The notes: generated from the sequence alone by a model not told the origin. A DNA stretch of 40,193 nt from Candidatus Magasanikiibacteriota bacterium (GCA_016214105.1 JACRPD010000023.1:1-40193); one strand, 5' to 3'. Positions 6,337 to 14,595 are shown, counted from the stretch's first letter. Translations and numbers: made by a program.

Positions 6337-7353
6337 ATGTTAATTATTAGCGCTATCGCCATCAACTCATTCACAGACAAACAGGTGAGAAAAATCATTC
6401 TTGCCGGCGCTGACATGCTGCGTTTTAATTTTTCCTACCGCACTATTTCTGAAACCATTAAATGGATAAAAATAGCCCAAGAAACGCGGTGGGAATTAAA
6501 CTCATCCATCAAACTCTTGATTGACCTCCCATCAGAAAAAATCCGCTTAGGCAACTTTGACCTTAAAACCCATACTGTAAAAGAGGGGGAGGAAATAATT
6601 TTTCAATCAGCCGACTATTCGCCTGACTGCAATCAGTTTGTTCCGGTGCAAACAACAAAATTGGGCGAAAAAACTTATTTGGATGAAATGATCATGGTTG
6701 GGGACGGCGACATCAGTATACAGGTGATGGAAATTATAGATGCTGACACTATAAAGGCGCGCATTCTCAACAATGGCGTACTCCAAGCGATGAAAGTCCT
6801 CCACATTAACACAGGCATCAACGAACAAAAATTGCTTAACTATTACAAACAAATCTTCCAATGCATAAATGAAATCCAGCCGCACTATATCGCTATTCCT
6901 TTCATCAATAATTCAATCAACCAACAAATTATTGCTGAGATACCGCAAGAAAATCATTACAAGATAATCGTCAAAATTGAGGACCGGGAAGGTCTAAATT
7001 CGATAGAAACACTTTGCCAAGACGCTGTTTATGATATGATCCTTGTGGACCGCGGCGAATTGGGCGTGAATCTACCCTATGAAGAATTGGGTGTGATCCA
7101 AAAAAACATTATCTGCATAGCACGCCAATACCATAAGCCGGTAATAATCTCCACCCAAATACTTGAAAGCACTATGAACAATTACATACCGGGACGGTCC
7201 GATATTCTAGATCTCACCAATATAATTTTAGATGGGGCGGACGGGATCATGCTCTGCCGCGAAACCGGTTTCGGACTCAGGCCAGCCTACACCATCTCAG
7301 TTGCCAAACGGATCATTCAAGCAGTAAAAAAATATAAACAAAAGATAGCTTAA
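6337..7353 (+). CDS. pyruvate kinase-like protein lacking the C-terminal domain
   Basis: A 338-residue homologue of pyruvate kinase (about 470 residues): A barrel plus B domain, with no C-terminal allosteric domain. Residues matching the family active site are Arg29, Asn31 and Ser33 (RFNFS), Asp63 (LLIDLPSEKIR), Lys213 and Glu215 (VKIED), Glu241 (RGELG, normally RGDLG), Thr273 (STQILEST) and Glu309 (MLCRET, normally MLSGET). The B domain has GDGDISIQV (122-130). The N-terminal TLGPAS motif and the KGVNLPG motif are not conserved. It may phosphorylate ADP from PEP or be a PEP/pyruvate-binding relative with a new role. The neighbour 8 bp downstream supplies a phosphohistidine domain, as in the C-terminal extension of Bacillus pyruvate kinase. 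Confidence 0.82.
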   Translation: MLIISAIAINSFTDKQVRKIILAGADMLRFNFSYRTISETIKWIKIAQETRWELNSSIKLLIDLPSEKIRLGNFDLKTHTVKEGEEIIFQSADYSPDCNQFVPVQTTKLGEKTYLDEMIMVGDGDISIQVMEIIDADTIKARILNNGVLQAMKVLHINTGINEQKLLNYYKQIFQCINEIQPHYIAIPFINNSINQQIIAEIPQENHYKIIVKIEDREGLNSIETLCQDAVYDMILVDRGELGVNLPYEELGVIQKNIICIARQYHKPVIISTQILESTMNNYIPGRSDILDLTNIILDGADGIMLCRETGFGLRPAYTISVAKRIIQAVKKYKQKIA

Positions 7354-7361
7354 AAACCGGT

Positions 7362-8456
7362 ATGTCCGTTATCAAAGAAATCACCGACAACCAAATGCCG
7401 TCTTTCACGGAATGGTTTAATGAAATCAATTATCAAGACACGGAAAAATTCCGTCTGGAAGATAATACCAAGCGCGACCGCTTGGAAATTTTATATCAAA
7501 TCGCCGGTCTGCCTTACGACCGGCCGGAACGGCTGATGGTACGCGACATCATGGATAACACGCCGACTTTCCAAGACGTAGTACAACGAAAAGGCAATCT
7601 GCCTTGCGCTATGCGTCTGGTGCCGACAAAGCCGGAATTGCCAAAACTCCGCCAGCGCGGCCTGACTCTAAATGAATACCTGTCCGGCTGGTTTCGCGAA
7701 CTTAAAATCAATCCTGATGATTATAAAGCGGAGGTCGTGCCGCACAGCGATAAAACTCTATATTCTCTGATTTTTATAATTACCAAAAACAATCTTTTTG
7801 GCGAAGCCTATGCCGGCCCTCTTTGGGATATATCCACTGGACTGCATGAAAAAAACTCAATTCCGTTCACCTTCAGCTCCGGCATGTTAAAAATGGAAAA
7901 AGTTGATGAAGCGATGAAGCAGATCATAGCAGAAGCCATCAATCTGCTGCAAATTGACGGTGTTGATAAGCGTGAAATGCTATCCCAGCAAATCAACGCG
8001 GAATTTGACGACGCAAACCGGCTGATTGGTTATTTTGAGTTTGTTGTTTGGCCGAATCAAACCGGTTTTTTGGTTGATTACAATCGTCTTATTCCGAATT
8101 TATTCAGCGAAATAAATTTTAATCACATAAAAAACGATGATTTATCCGGCCTCTGCGCCAGTCCTGGACAGACCGCGGGTAAAATAAAAATCGTAATGGA
8201 CCCAGCCAAAACTCCATTTGAAAATGGCGAAATTCTGGTCTGCCCAATGACCATGATTGACTATCTGCCGCTGATGCGAAAAGCCGCCGGTATTATCACC
8301 GAACAGGGCAATATTTTATCCCACGCGGCAATTATCAGCCGCGAATTAAAAAAACCTTGTTTAGTGGGAGTAAAAAACGCGATGAAATTATTAAAAGACG
8401 AGCAAGAAGTTGAACTTGATGCTGGCGCGGGTATTGTAAGGGTAATTGAAAATTAA
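7362..8456 (+). CDS. PEP-utilising-enzyme mobile (phosphohistidine swivel) domain protein
   Basis: A 364-residue protein. Residues 263-362 are a clear phosphohistidine swivel domain as in PEP synthase, PPDK and enzyme I: ASPGQTAGKI (266-275), ILVCPMTMIDYLP, then GNILSHAAIISREL with the phosphorylatable His321, and CLVGV plus VELDAGAGIVRV at the end. The first 260 residues have no clear family; IFIITKNNLFGEAYAG (138-152) and LIGYFEFVVW (221-230) recall a shrunken ATP-grasp domain, but this is weak. The PEP-binding barrel of PEP synthase is absent; the adjacent pyruvate-kinase-like protein could supply it. It is the last gene of the operon, followed by a terminator. Confidence 0.75.
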   Translation: MSVIKEITDNQMPSFTEWFNEINYQDTEKFRLEDNTKRDRLEILYQIAGLPYDRPERLMVRDIMDNTPTFQDVVQRKGNLPCAMRLVPTKPELPKLRQRGLTLNEYLSGWFRELKINPDDYKAEVVPHSDKTLYSLIFIITKNNLFGEAYAGPLWDISTGLHEKNSIPFTFSSGMLKMEKVDEAMKQIIAEAINLLQIDGVDKREMLSQQINAEFDDANRLIGYFEFVVWPNQTGFLVDYNRLIPNLFSEINFNHIKNDDLSGLCASPGQTAGKIKIVMDPAKTPFENGEILVCPMTMIDYLPLMRKAAGIITEQGNILSHAAIISRELKKPCLVGVKNAMKLLKDEQEVELDAGAGIVRVIEN

Positions 8457-8463
8457 AGGTAAA

Positions 8464-8502
8464 CACCTCACCCCTTGCCCCTCTCCTTATAAAGGAGAGG
8501 GG
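8464..8502. repeat. CCCCTCTCC/GGAGAGGGG palindrome, copy A
   Basis: The copy reads CACCTCACCCCTTG followed by CCCCTCTCCTT and AAGGAGAGGGG around a short centre. It is intergenic. The same arms occur at about 15273, 16282, 28630, 30642 and 40151. Confidence 0.9.
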
Positions 8503-8513
8503 AAATAATGTGG

Positions 8514-8539
8514 CCTCTTGCCCCCCAAGGGGTTTTTTG
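8514..8539 (+). terminator. intrinsic terminator after the swivel-domain gene
   Basis: Stem CCTCTTG (8514-8520) with CAAGGGG (8526-8532), one G-T pair, loop of Cs, followed by six Ts. Confidence 0.7.
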
Positions 8540-8546
8540 TTAGAAT
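8518..8546 (+). promoter_or_regulatory. possible promoter of the dTTP-synthesis cluster
   Basis: TAGAAT at 8541-8546 preceded by TG one base upstream (extended -10), and TTGCCC at 8518-8523 with 17-bp spacing. It overlaps the preceding terminator hairpin. The first gene starts at 8572. Confidence 0.5.
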
Positions 8547-8571
8547 ATTACCAGATTTTTAACTTAAATAT

Positions 8572-9045
8572 ATGCCGGAAAAACCACGTGAAGGAGCAAT
8601 CTCATGGGATGAATGTTTTATGCGCATCGCTCATGTAATCTCCGAACGCTCCAAAGATCCGTCCACCCAAGCCGGCGCGGTAATAGTAACTGCCAACAAT
8701 GTAGCTGTTGGCATGGGCTATAATGGCTTCCCGCGCGGCGTGGATAGCGATATTTTCCCTTGGGAACGCGAGGGTGATTTTGTAGATACAAAATACGCCT
8801 ATGTTTGCCACGCGGAAGAAAACGCCATCTATAACGCCAATGTCCAGACTAAAAATTGCAAAATCTATTGCACGCTGTTCCCCTGCAACGAATGCGCCAA
8901 AACAATAATCCAAAACGGCATAGTTGAAATTATTTTTGAAAGCGACAAATACCATGACGAAAAAGTCTGGGTCGCTTCGCGCCGCATGTTGGACGCGGCT
9001 GGAATAAAATATCGCCAGTATATTTCTGATTACAGTAAAGTATGA
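8572..9045 (+). CDS. dCMP deaminase
   Basis: A 157-residue zinc-dependent deoxycytidylate deaminase. The zinc and proton-shuttle motif is CHAEEN (His80, Glu82) and the second zinc motif is PCNEC (Cys105, Cys108). STQAGAVIV (31-39) and GYNGFPRG (49-56) are typical of the dCMP/ComEB branch. It converts dCMP to dUMP, the substrate of ThyA encoded in the same run. It is the first gene of the six-gene nucleotide cluster and overlaps the next gene by 4 nt (ATGA), suggesting translational coupling. Confidence 0.92.
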   Translation: MPEKPREGAISWDECFMRIAHVISERSKDPSTQAGAVIVTANNVAVGMGYNGFPRGVDSDIFPWEREGDFVDTKYAYVCHAEENAIYNANVQTKNCKIYCTLFPCNECAKTIIQNGIVEIIFESDKYHDEKVWVASRRMLDAAGIKYRQYISDYSKV

Positions 9046-9605
9046 CAAATAAAAAAATCGTCTTCGGACTGGTCGGCGATCTGGCCGCGGGCAAGAGCAC
9101 GGTCAGTAAATACTTGCGAGAAAAATATAATATCAATTCTTATTTATATTCCACGCCTCTGCGCGATATTCTTAAACGCATATACATTGAAGAAAGCCGC
9201 GAAAATCTGCAAAAATTATCCATTTGGCTGCGGGAAAATTTTGACCAGCAGATCTTGGGCAAAATTATCGCGCGCGACGTGGAAAACGACGGCAACGAGA
9301 TGATTATCGCGGATGGAATCCGCCGTCCGTCCGACATCGCGCAACTGGAACAATTGCCGGGCTTTATCCTAATTTACATTACTGCCGAACCGCATCTCCG
9401 CTGGCAAAGACAAACCAACCGCAATCAAAATGCCGGCGACGCGCAAAAAACCTTTGAACAATTCATGCGCGATGAGGAATCAGAAGCGGAAAAACCCATA
9501 AAAGAATTGGGCGGGCGGGCAAAATTCACTATCACCAACAACGGAACCGAAACGGAATTGTACCAACAGATTGAAGATATAATAAAAAGTATCAAGTCTT
9601 ATTAA
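9042..9605 (+). CDS. P-loop nucleotide kinase, (deoxy)nucleoside monophosphate kinase-like
   Basis: A 187-residue P-loop kinase with Walker A GDLAAGKST (12-20). The rest fits the dephospho-CoA / deoxynucleoside monophosphate kinase fold: an acidic IIADGIRRPSDI segment in the middle and a LID-like stretch RWQRQTNRN. The substrate is not readable from sequence. Its position between dCMP deaminase and dUTPase suggests a dNMP (for example dCMP or dUMP) rather than dephospho-CoA; that is inference. It starts within the stop codon of the preceding gene. Confidence 0.7.
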   Translation: MTNKKIVFGLVGDLAAGKSTVSKYLREKYNINSYLYSTPLRDILKRIYIEESRENLQKLSIWLRENFDQQILGKIIARDVENDGNEMIIADGIRRPSDIAQLEQLPGFILIYITAEPHLRWQRQTNRNQNAGDAQKTFEQFMRDEESEAEKPIKELGGRAKFTITNNGTETELYQQIEDIIKSIKSY

Positions 9606-9633
9606 CGTTATTAGCGGATCAAATTAGCGGGCT

Positions 9634-10056
9634 ATGCGAATAAAAATAAAACGATTGAAACCGGACGCAGTACTTCCAACTTACGCCCATCCTGGTGATG
9701 TTGGCATGGATTTGTATTCGCTTGAAGATTATGAATTAAAGGCCGGCGAAAGAAAAATTTTCTTGCTGGGGTTCGCTTTGGAATTCCCAACCGGCTACGC
9801 CGCAATCGTCAAAGATAAGGGTGGTCTCCCCCACTATCACGGTTTGCACACTATGGGTGGTGTTTTTGATGCTGGTTTCAGAGGTGAATATAATGTGAAT
9901 CTCATAAATTTGGGTTCAGAACCGGTAAAAATTGAAAAAAAACAAAAAATCGCCCAACTTCTTATCTACCCTGTGGTCATCGCCGAACTGGAAGAAACGC
10001 AAGAGCTATCCGACAGCTCACGCGGTTTGGGACAATTCGGGAGCACTGGTAAATAA
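9634..10056 (+). CDS. dut: dUTP diphosphatase
   Basis: A 140-residue trimeric-type dUTPase. Motif I is PGDVGMDLYS (20-29), motif III is GVFDAGFRGEYNVNL with catalytic Asp79, motif IV lies in KKQKIAQLLIYPV and motif V is SSRGLGQFGSTG at the C-terminus. Motif II, usually RSGL, reads DKGGLP (61-66), so the conserved Ser is Gly. It hydrolyses dUTP to dUMP and pyrophosphate, feeding ThyA and keeping uracil out of DNA. It is followed 5 bp later by thyA. Confidence 0.92.
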   Translation: MRIKIKRLKPDAVLPTYAHPGDVGMDLYSLEDYELKAGERKIFLLGFALEFPTGYAAIVKDKGGLPHYHGLHTMGGVFDAGFRGEYNVNLINLGSEPVKIEKKQKIAQLLIYPVVIAELEETQELSDSSRGLGQFGSTGK

Positions 10057-10061
10057 TTTTT

Positions 10062-10955
10062 ATGCAAACTTACCTCAACATCATCCAAAAAGTCCTTAAC
10101 GAGGGCGTAAAAAAAACCGACCGCACCGGCACCGGCGTTTTGGCTATCGCCGGAGCGATGTTTGAACATAATATGGCTGACGGTTATCCGCTGTTGACGA
10201 CTAAAAAAATGCCGTTCAAAATCATGGCCGCGGAACTGGAATTTTTTATCAAAGGCATTACTGACAAACAATGGCTTCTTGATCGCAATTGCCACATCTG
10301 GGACGAATGGTGCAATCCCAAAAAAGTGCCGTATGCTCATGATGAAGAAACAAAATTAAAAATGAAAAACGAACGCGATTTAGGCGCGATCTACGGCTTT
10401 CAATGGCGGCACTTTAACGCGGATTATGAAAATTATAACACTGATTACGCCGGCAAGGGCGTTGACCAGTTAAAAAATTTAATTTCCGCGATAAAAAACG
10501 ATCCGTCCAGCCGGCGGCTGATTGTTTCCGCGTGGAATCCATGCATGCTTGATCAAATGGCTCTCCCGCCATGCCATTATCTTTTTCAAATAACCGTAAT
10601 CGACGGCAAACTAAATCTACTCTGGAATCAACGCTCGGTTGACACCATGCTCGGCCTGCCGTTTAATATATCTAGCTACGCGCTTCTCTTGCACTTATTA
10701 GCCAAAGAAACCGGATTAAAAGAAGGCAAACTCGTTGGTTTTTTAGCTGACACGCATATTTATCTAAACCACCTTGACGGCGCCAAAGAACAGCTGACAC
10801 GCGACCCAAACAAATATCCGTTGCCACGCATTGAAACCATTCAGCAAAGTTCAGGGCAAGCTAAAAATTTTTCAATTTTTGATTGGCAATACATAGATAC
10901 TGAACTTCAAGGTTATGAATCATATCCACGGATACCGTTGCCGATTGCTGTATAA
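10062..10955 (+). CDS. thyA: thymidylate synthase (ThyA type)
   Basis: A 297-residue classical folate-dependent thymidylate synthase. Visible are DRTGTG (20-25), the Arg pair in SSRRLIVSAWNP (149-160), the catalytic Cys171 in LPPCHYLFQ, and RSVDTMLGLPFNISSYALL, which binds dUMP. It methylates dUMP with methylene-tetrahydrofolate, producing dihydrofolate that the DHFR encoded next would recycle. Length and motifs are ordinary. Confidence 0.96.
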   Translation: MQTYLNIIQKVLNEGVKKTDRTGTGVLAIAGAMFEHNMADGYPLLTTKKMPFKIMAAELEFFIKGITDKQWLLDRNCHIWDEWCNPKKVPYAHDEETKLKMKNERDLGAIYGFQWRHFNADYENYNTDYAGKGVDQLKNLISAIKNDPSSRRLIVSAWNPCMLDQMALPPCHYLFQITVIDGKLNLLWNQRSVDTMLGLPFNISSYALLLHLLAKETGLKEGKLVGFLADTHIYLNHLDGAKEQLTRDPNKYPLPRIETIQQSSGQAKNFSIFDWQYIDTELQGYESYPRIPLPIAV

Positions 10956-10956
10956 A

Positions 10957-11031
10957 TAGTGCGTAAGTGAATAAGTGTGTAAGTATATAAGTACTTACCA
11001 ACTTACACACTTACATACTTACACACTTCGC
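10957..11031. repeat. long inverted repeat of TAAGTGTGTAAGTA-type units between thyA and folA
   Basis: The left arm (10957-10993) is built of degenerate GTAAGTG / TAAGTGTGTAAG units and the right arm (10994-11027) of the complementary ACTTACACACTTACAT units. The whole 77-bp gap is a near-perfect hairpin. There is no T-run, so it is not an obvious terminator, and no separate promoter for folA was seen. Confidence 0.85.
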
Positions 11032-11032
11032 T

Positions 11033-11509
11033 ATGATTACTCTCGTCGCCGCCATTTCTAAAAACAATTGCATTGGCAAGGATAATGCCATTCCTTGGGA
11101 TATTCCGGAAGATATGAAACGGATGCGGGAAATAACCAAAGGGAAAGTTTTGATTATGGGCCGCAAGACATGGGAGTCCATACCTGAAAACCGCAGGCCA
11201 TTGCCGCAGAGAACAAATGTGGTTATCACTCGCGACAAAAATTTTCCATTGCCAGCCGGCGCGGAACGGTTTGATTCGATAAACGAAGCGATTGCCGCGC
11301 ACAAAGATGAAGAAATCATCGGCTTTGGCGGACAAAGAATTTTTGAAGAGATGATCGACATCGCGGATGTTTTGGATTTAACTTTGGTTGATCAAAATAT
11401 TGAAAACTGCCACGCGTTTTTTCCGGAGATTGATCCGAAAGTGTGGAAAATCAGCGCGGAAGAAAAACATAATGGCTTTACGTTTATAACGTATCGTCGT
11501 GTCTTATGA
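11033..11509 (+). CDS. folA: dihydrofolate reductase
   Basis: A 158-residue DHFR. The substrate site has IPWDIPEDMKRM with Trp22 and Asp27, and the NADPH site has MGRKTWESIP (43-52) and the later GFGGQRIFEEM. It reduces dihydrofolate to tetrahydrofolate, closing the ThyA cycle. Its end overlaps the tmk start by 4 nt (ATGA). Confidence 0.95.
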   Translation: MITLVAAISKNNCIGKDNAIPWDIPEDMKRMREITKGKVLIMGRKTWESIPENRRPLPQRTNVVITRDKNFPLPAGAERFDSINEAIAAHKDEEIIGFGGQRIFEEMIDIADVLDLTLVDQNIENCHAFFPEIDPKVWKISAEEKHNGFTFITYRRVL

Positions 11510-12195
11510 AAGGCTTATTTATTCTTCTAGAAGGCACTGACGGCTCGGGCAAAACCCTGCAGACCGGACTTTTGATTAAACGATTAAAAAAACTTAACAA
11601 AAAAGTGGAACAAATTAGTTTTCCGCAATATGGCCAGCCGAGCGCTTTCTTGGTGGAAAAATATCTGAACGGCGAATTTGGCAGCGCGTCTGAAGTGGGG
11701 CCTTATCGCGCTTCAATTCTCTATGCTGTGGATAGATTCGCGGCCGCGAATCAGATTAAAAAATGGCTGAAACAAGGCAAAATTATTATTGCCAACCGCT
11801 ATGTCGCGTCTAACATGGGGCATCAGGGCGGAAAAATAAAAAACGCGAAAAAACGCCGGCAATATTTGGACTGGGTGTATAATTTAGAGTATAATATACT
11901 CGGCATTCCCAAGCCGGATATCAATTTGATTTTACATGTTACGGCAAAAATTTCTCAAGAGCTCGTGGACAAAAAAGGCGAACGGGAATATTTAAAAGGC
12001 AAAAAACGCGATATCCACGAAGACGACCTGAACCATCTCCGCGACGCGGAAAAAGCGTATTTGGAAATAAACAAACGTTATCCGGAATTTAAAATTATTG
12101 AATGCGTCAAAAACAACAAAATCCTCCCGCCTCATATCATCCACGAAAAAATCTGGCAAACAATCACCCAATCGCCCATAATTCATAATTCATAA
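11506..12195 (+). CDS. tmk: thymidylate kinase
   Basis: A 229-residue dTMP kinase. The P-loop is GTDGSGKT (10-17); the DR motif is in YAVDRFAAANQI and the ANRYVASNMGHQGGK segment follows it. It phosphorylates dTMP to dTDP, the step after ThyA. The final codons and the stop (coding SPIIHNS) come from the ATAATTC tandem array that continues downstream, so the array has set the C-terminus. Confidence 0.93.
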   Translation: MKGLFILLEGTDGSGKTLQTGLLIKRLKKLNKKVEQISFPQYGQPSAFLVEKYLNGEFGSASEVGPYRASILYAVDRFAAANQIKKWLKQGKIIIANRYVASNMGHQGGKIKNAKKRRQYLDWVYNLEYNILGIPKPDINLILHVTAKISQELVDKKGEREYLKGKKRDIHEDDLNHLRDAEKAYLEINKRYPEFKIIECVKNNKILPPHIIHEKIWQTITQSPIIHNS

Positions 12196-12212
12196 TTCAT
12201 AATTCATAATTC
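12177..12212. repeat. CATAATT tandem array (5 units) at the end of tmk
   Basis: Five head-to-tail copies of a 7-bp unit (CATAATT) overlap the last codons and stop of tmk and fill the gap to the next gene. It is the cleanest tandem array in the window. Confidence 0.9.
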
Positions 12213-12220
12213 TTTATCAT

Positions 12221-13054
12221 ATGCTCATCTCCGCCGTAGAACTCCTAAAACAAAGCTTGAATTTATATAAAAACAATTTTGTTACTATCATAAAATTTCT
12301 TGCGTTACTCACCATCCCGACAGCGATAGACATTGCAATTGGATTCACAAATGTAACAATTATAATAGTCGTCGTCTCAATCATCACAAGAATAATTTAT
12401 TTCTGGATCATTTTCAGCATTTTACGAACAATTAACTTTATTTGCAAAAAAGAAAAGGTGGGCGATATTAAAACCGCCCTAAAAGACACCTATAAAATAC
12501 TTTGGAAAGGAATTGGCACATCTCTTTTGGTTGGTCTATTTACATTTGCTCTACTCTTACTATTTCTTATCCCTCTTTTTTTCACTGGCGGTTTTTCAGA
12601 CCCCCGTATCCTCGCTGCAGTCATGTTTGGCCCCCTGTTTATTTCTACCATTAATATTTACGATCCGATGTCAATGTTAGTGCTTGGAATGTTTGTTGTG
12701 TTCGTACTTGGTATGATAAATGCAATATTTTTCGGGATCAAATTGTCTTTCGCCGTTTACGAAACAGTGATCGCTGACCGCCCAATCAAAGAATCTATCA
12801 AATTCAGTATGGCAATTACAAAAGACCGTTGGTGGACAATCTTGTGGCGTTTTTTGTTGACGGCTTTTGTTGTTTCTCTCGTTTACGCGCTATTCGCCGC
12901 GCCATTGTCACAAATTTTTGGGATTGGTTTACTTTATAATGTTTTTATACAAATTGTTTCCCTCCTCCTAATGCCAGTCGCCTTTGCCGCTGCCACCATC
13001 CTTTACGAAGAGCTAAAAAAACTCGGCCCGGCGCAGACTGAACAAAAAACATAA
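12221..13054 (+). CDS. polytopic membrane protein of unknown function
   Basis: A 277-residue integral membrane protein with about six hydrophobic segments (roughly residues 20-42, 43-68, 105-125, 150-175, 205-228 and 235-258). Soluble stretches such as KQSLNLYKNNF at the start, and KESIKFSMAITKDRWWTILWRF in the second half, resemble the repeated motif of bacterial membrane families related to the glycerophosphodiesterase membrane domain and DUF975-like proteins. No catalytic residues are visible. It precedes gatB by 2 bp and is probably co-transcribed; no functional link is apparent. Confidence 0.65.
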   Translation: MLISAVELLKQSLNLYKNNFVTIIKFLALLTIPTAIDIAIGFTNVTIIIVVVSIITRIIYFWIIFSILRTINFICKKEKVGDIKTALKDTYKILWKGIGTSLLVGLFTFALLLLFLIPLFFTGGFSDPRILAAVMFGPLFISTINIYDPMSMLVLGMFVVFVLGMINAIFFGIKLSFAVYETVIADRPIKESIKFSMAITKDRWWTILWRFLLTAFVVSLVYALFAAPLSQIFGIGLLYNVFIQIVSLLLMPVAFAAATILYEELKKLGPAQTEQKT

Positions 13055-13056
13055 AC

Positions 13057-14595
13057 ATGTCAAAATACATCCCCATTATCGGCATGGAGGTCCACGTTGA
13101 GCTTAAAACCAAAAGCAAGATGTTTTGCGGTTGTAAAAATGATCCGGACTTCAAGGAACCAAACACAAACATCTGCCCGATTTGCACTGCCCAGCCAGGC
13201 ACGCTTCCGGTTCCCAACAAGCAAGCCATCGCTTGGACGGTTTTAATCGGCAAAGCGTTAGGATGTCAGATTAGAAAATTATCAAAATTTGACCGCAAGC
13301 ATTATTTCTATCCCGACCTGCCAAAGGGCTATCAAATTTCGCAATACGATGAACCGATTGCCGAACACGGCGCGATAATTCTTGATTTCCCTCTCAATGA
13401 TAACATCCGAGAAACCGCGAAAATCAACATCACTCGCGTACATTTGGAAGAAGATACGGCAAAATTAACCCATGACACCAAAGGTAATACGCTGGTTGAT
13501 TTCAATCGAGCTGGCACGCCATTGGTGGAAATTGTTACCGACCCAGACTTCAAAACCGCGTTGGAAGCAAAAATTTATTGCCAAGAACTGCGCGGTATTT
13601 TCAGATACTTGGGAGTAAGCGACGCTGACATGGAAAAAGGCCACCTGCGCTGTGAAGCGAATATTTCCATGCAAGAAGCCGGTAAATTTGAAATTGCTGA
13701 TGGCAAAGTAAAACCGTTGGGTGATTACAAATTAAACAACAAAGTGGAAGTAAAAAATATCAATTCTTTCCGCGCCGTGGAAAAGGCGTTGGAATTTGAA
13801 ATTATCCGTCAGGCAAAACTTTTGAAAGAAAATAAAAGTTGGGGACAGGAAACCCGCGGCTGGGATGAAAACAGAGGCGAAACCGTGTTACAGCGTATTA
13901 AAGAAAACGCGGCTGACTATCGTTACTTTCCCGAGCCGGACATTCCGCCGTTTCATCCGGAAAAAAGCTCGAGAAAAATTTCTTTGCCGGAATTGCCCTT
14001 GCAAAAACGAAGACGTTTTCACGAAGAATACGGAATGTCTTACGCTGACGCGAAAATTTTAAGCGAAGAAAAAAATTTGGCGGATTTTACGGAAAAAGTA
14101 ATGAGTGAGGTTGTTGAGTGGTTGGATTCTTTACCTGAATCAAAAAACAAGGCCGAAAAAATGTCCGACAAAATAGCGCGGTTGGCCGGCGGTTGGATCA
14201 CTTCCAAACTGATGGGAGTTCTGGCGGAGAAAAAAATGGAGATTGCCGACGTAAAATTCTCAGCGGAAAATTTCGCGGAGCTTATCGCTTTAATTTACGA
14301 CAACCGCGTAAACTCCACCAACGCGCAGAAGATTCTTTTAATCATGGCCGGCTCAAAAACCGACAAAGACCCGACCCACATTATGGAAGAAAAAGGCTGG
14401 GGGCAGGTTGCTGATGAAAATAAAATCAGCGAAGTCGTCGCTGAAGTAATTAGAAGTTATCCCAAACAAGCCGCTGCTTTCCAGGCTGGCAAAGAACCGA
14501 TTATTAAATTTTTAATCGGCATGGCGATGAAAGCCACCGAGGGCTCGGCTGATCCGAAGGTAGTGGAAAAATTGTTGCGGGAGAAGTTAAAGTAA
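13057..14595 (+). CDS. gatB: aspartyl/glutamyl-tRNA amidotransferase subunit B
   Basis: A 512-residue GatB. The N-terminal GMEVHVELKTKSKMFCGC and NICPICTAQPGTLPVPN carry the zinc-binding cysteines; FDRKHYFYPDLPKGYQISQY is the kinase-site signature, and VKNINSFRAVEKALEFEI follows. The C-terminal YqeY-like tail ends in ATEGSADPKVVEKLLREKL. GatB phosphorylates the mischarged Glu- or Asp-tRNA so it can be amidated with ammonia from GatA. gatA and gatC are not in the window. It ends at a GNRA-loop terminator. Confidence 0.96.
   Translation: MSKYIPIIGMEVHVELKTKSKMFCGCKNDPDFKEPNTNICPICTAQPGTLPVPNKQAIAWTVLIGKALGCQIRKLSKFDRKHYFYPDLPKGYQISQYDEPIAEHGAIILDFPLNDNIRETAKINITRVHLEEDTAKLTHDTKGNTLVDFNRAGTPLVEIVTDPDFKTALEAKIYCQELRGIFRYLGVSDADMEKGHLRCEANISMQEAGKFEIADGKVKPLGDYKLNNKVEVKNINSFRAVEKALEFEIIRQAKLLKENKSWGQETRGWDENRGETVLQRIKENAADYRYFPEPDIPPFHPEKSSRKISLPELPLQKRRRFHEEYGMSYADAKILSEEKNLADFTEKVMSEVVEWLDSLPESKNKAEKMSDKIARLAGGWITSKLMGVLAEKKMEIADVKFSAENFAELIALIYDNRVNSTNAQKILLIMAGSKTDKDPTHIMEEKGWGQVADENKISEVVAEVIRSYPKQAAAFQAGKEPIIKFLIGMAMKATEGSADPKVVEKLLREKLK

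Noticed and set aside
6337..7353. Pyruvate-kinase pseudogene
   Set aside because: It lacks the C-terminal domain, but the frame is open, most active-site residues are kept and it is tightly packed in an operon, so a functional short form is more likely.
10957..11031. tRNA gene in the thyA-folA gap
   Set aside because: The fold is a single long hairpin with no cloverleaf, T-loop or CCA.
12177..12212. Possible replication origin iterons
   Set aside because: The 7-bp units are AT-rich but there is no replication gene nearby, and the array overlaps the tmk stop; it belongs with the other tandem arrays.
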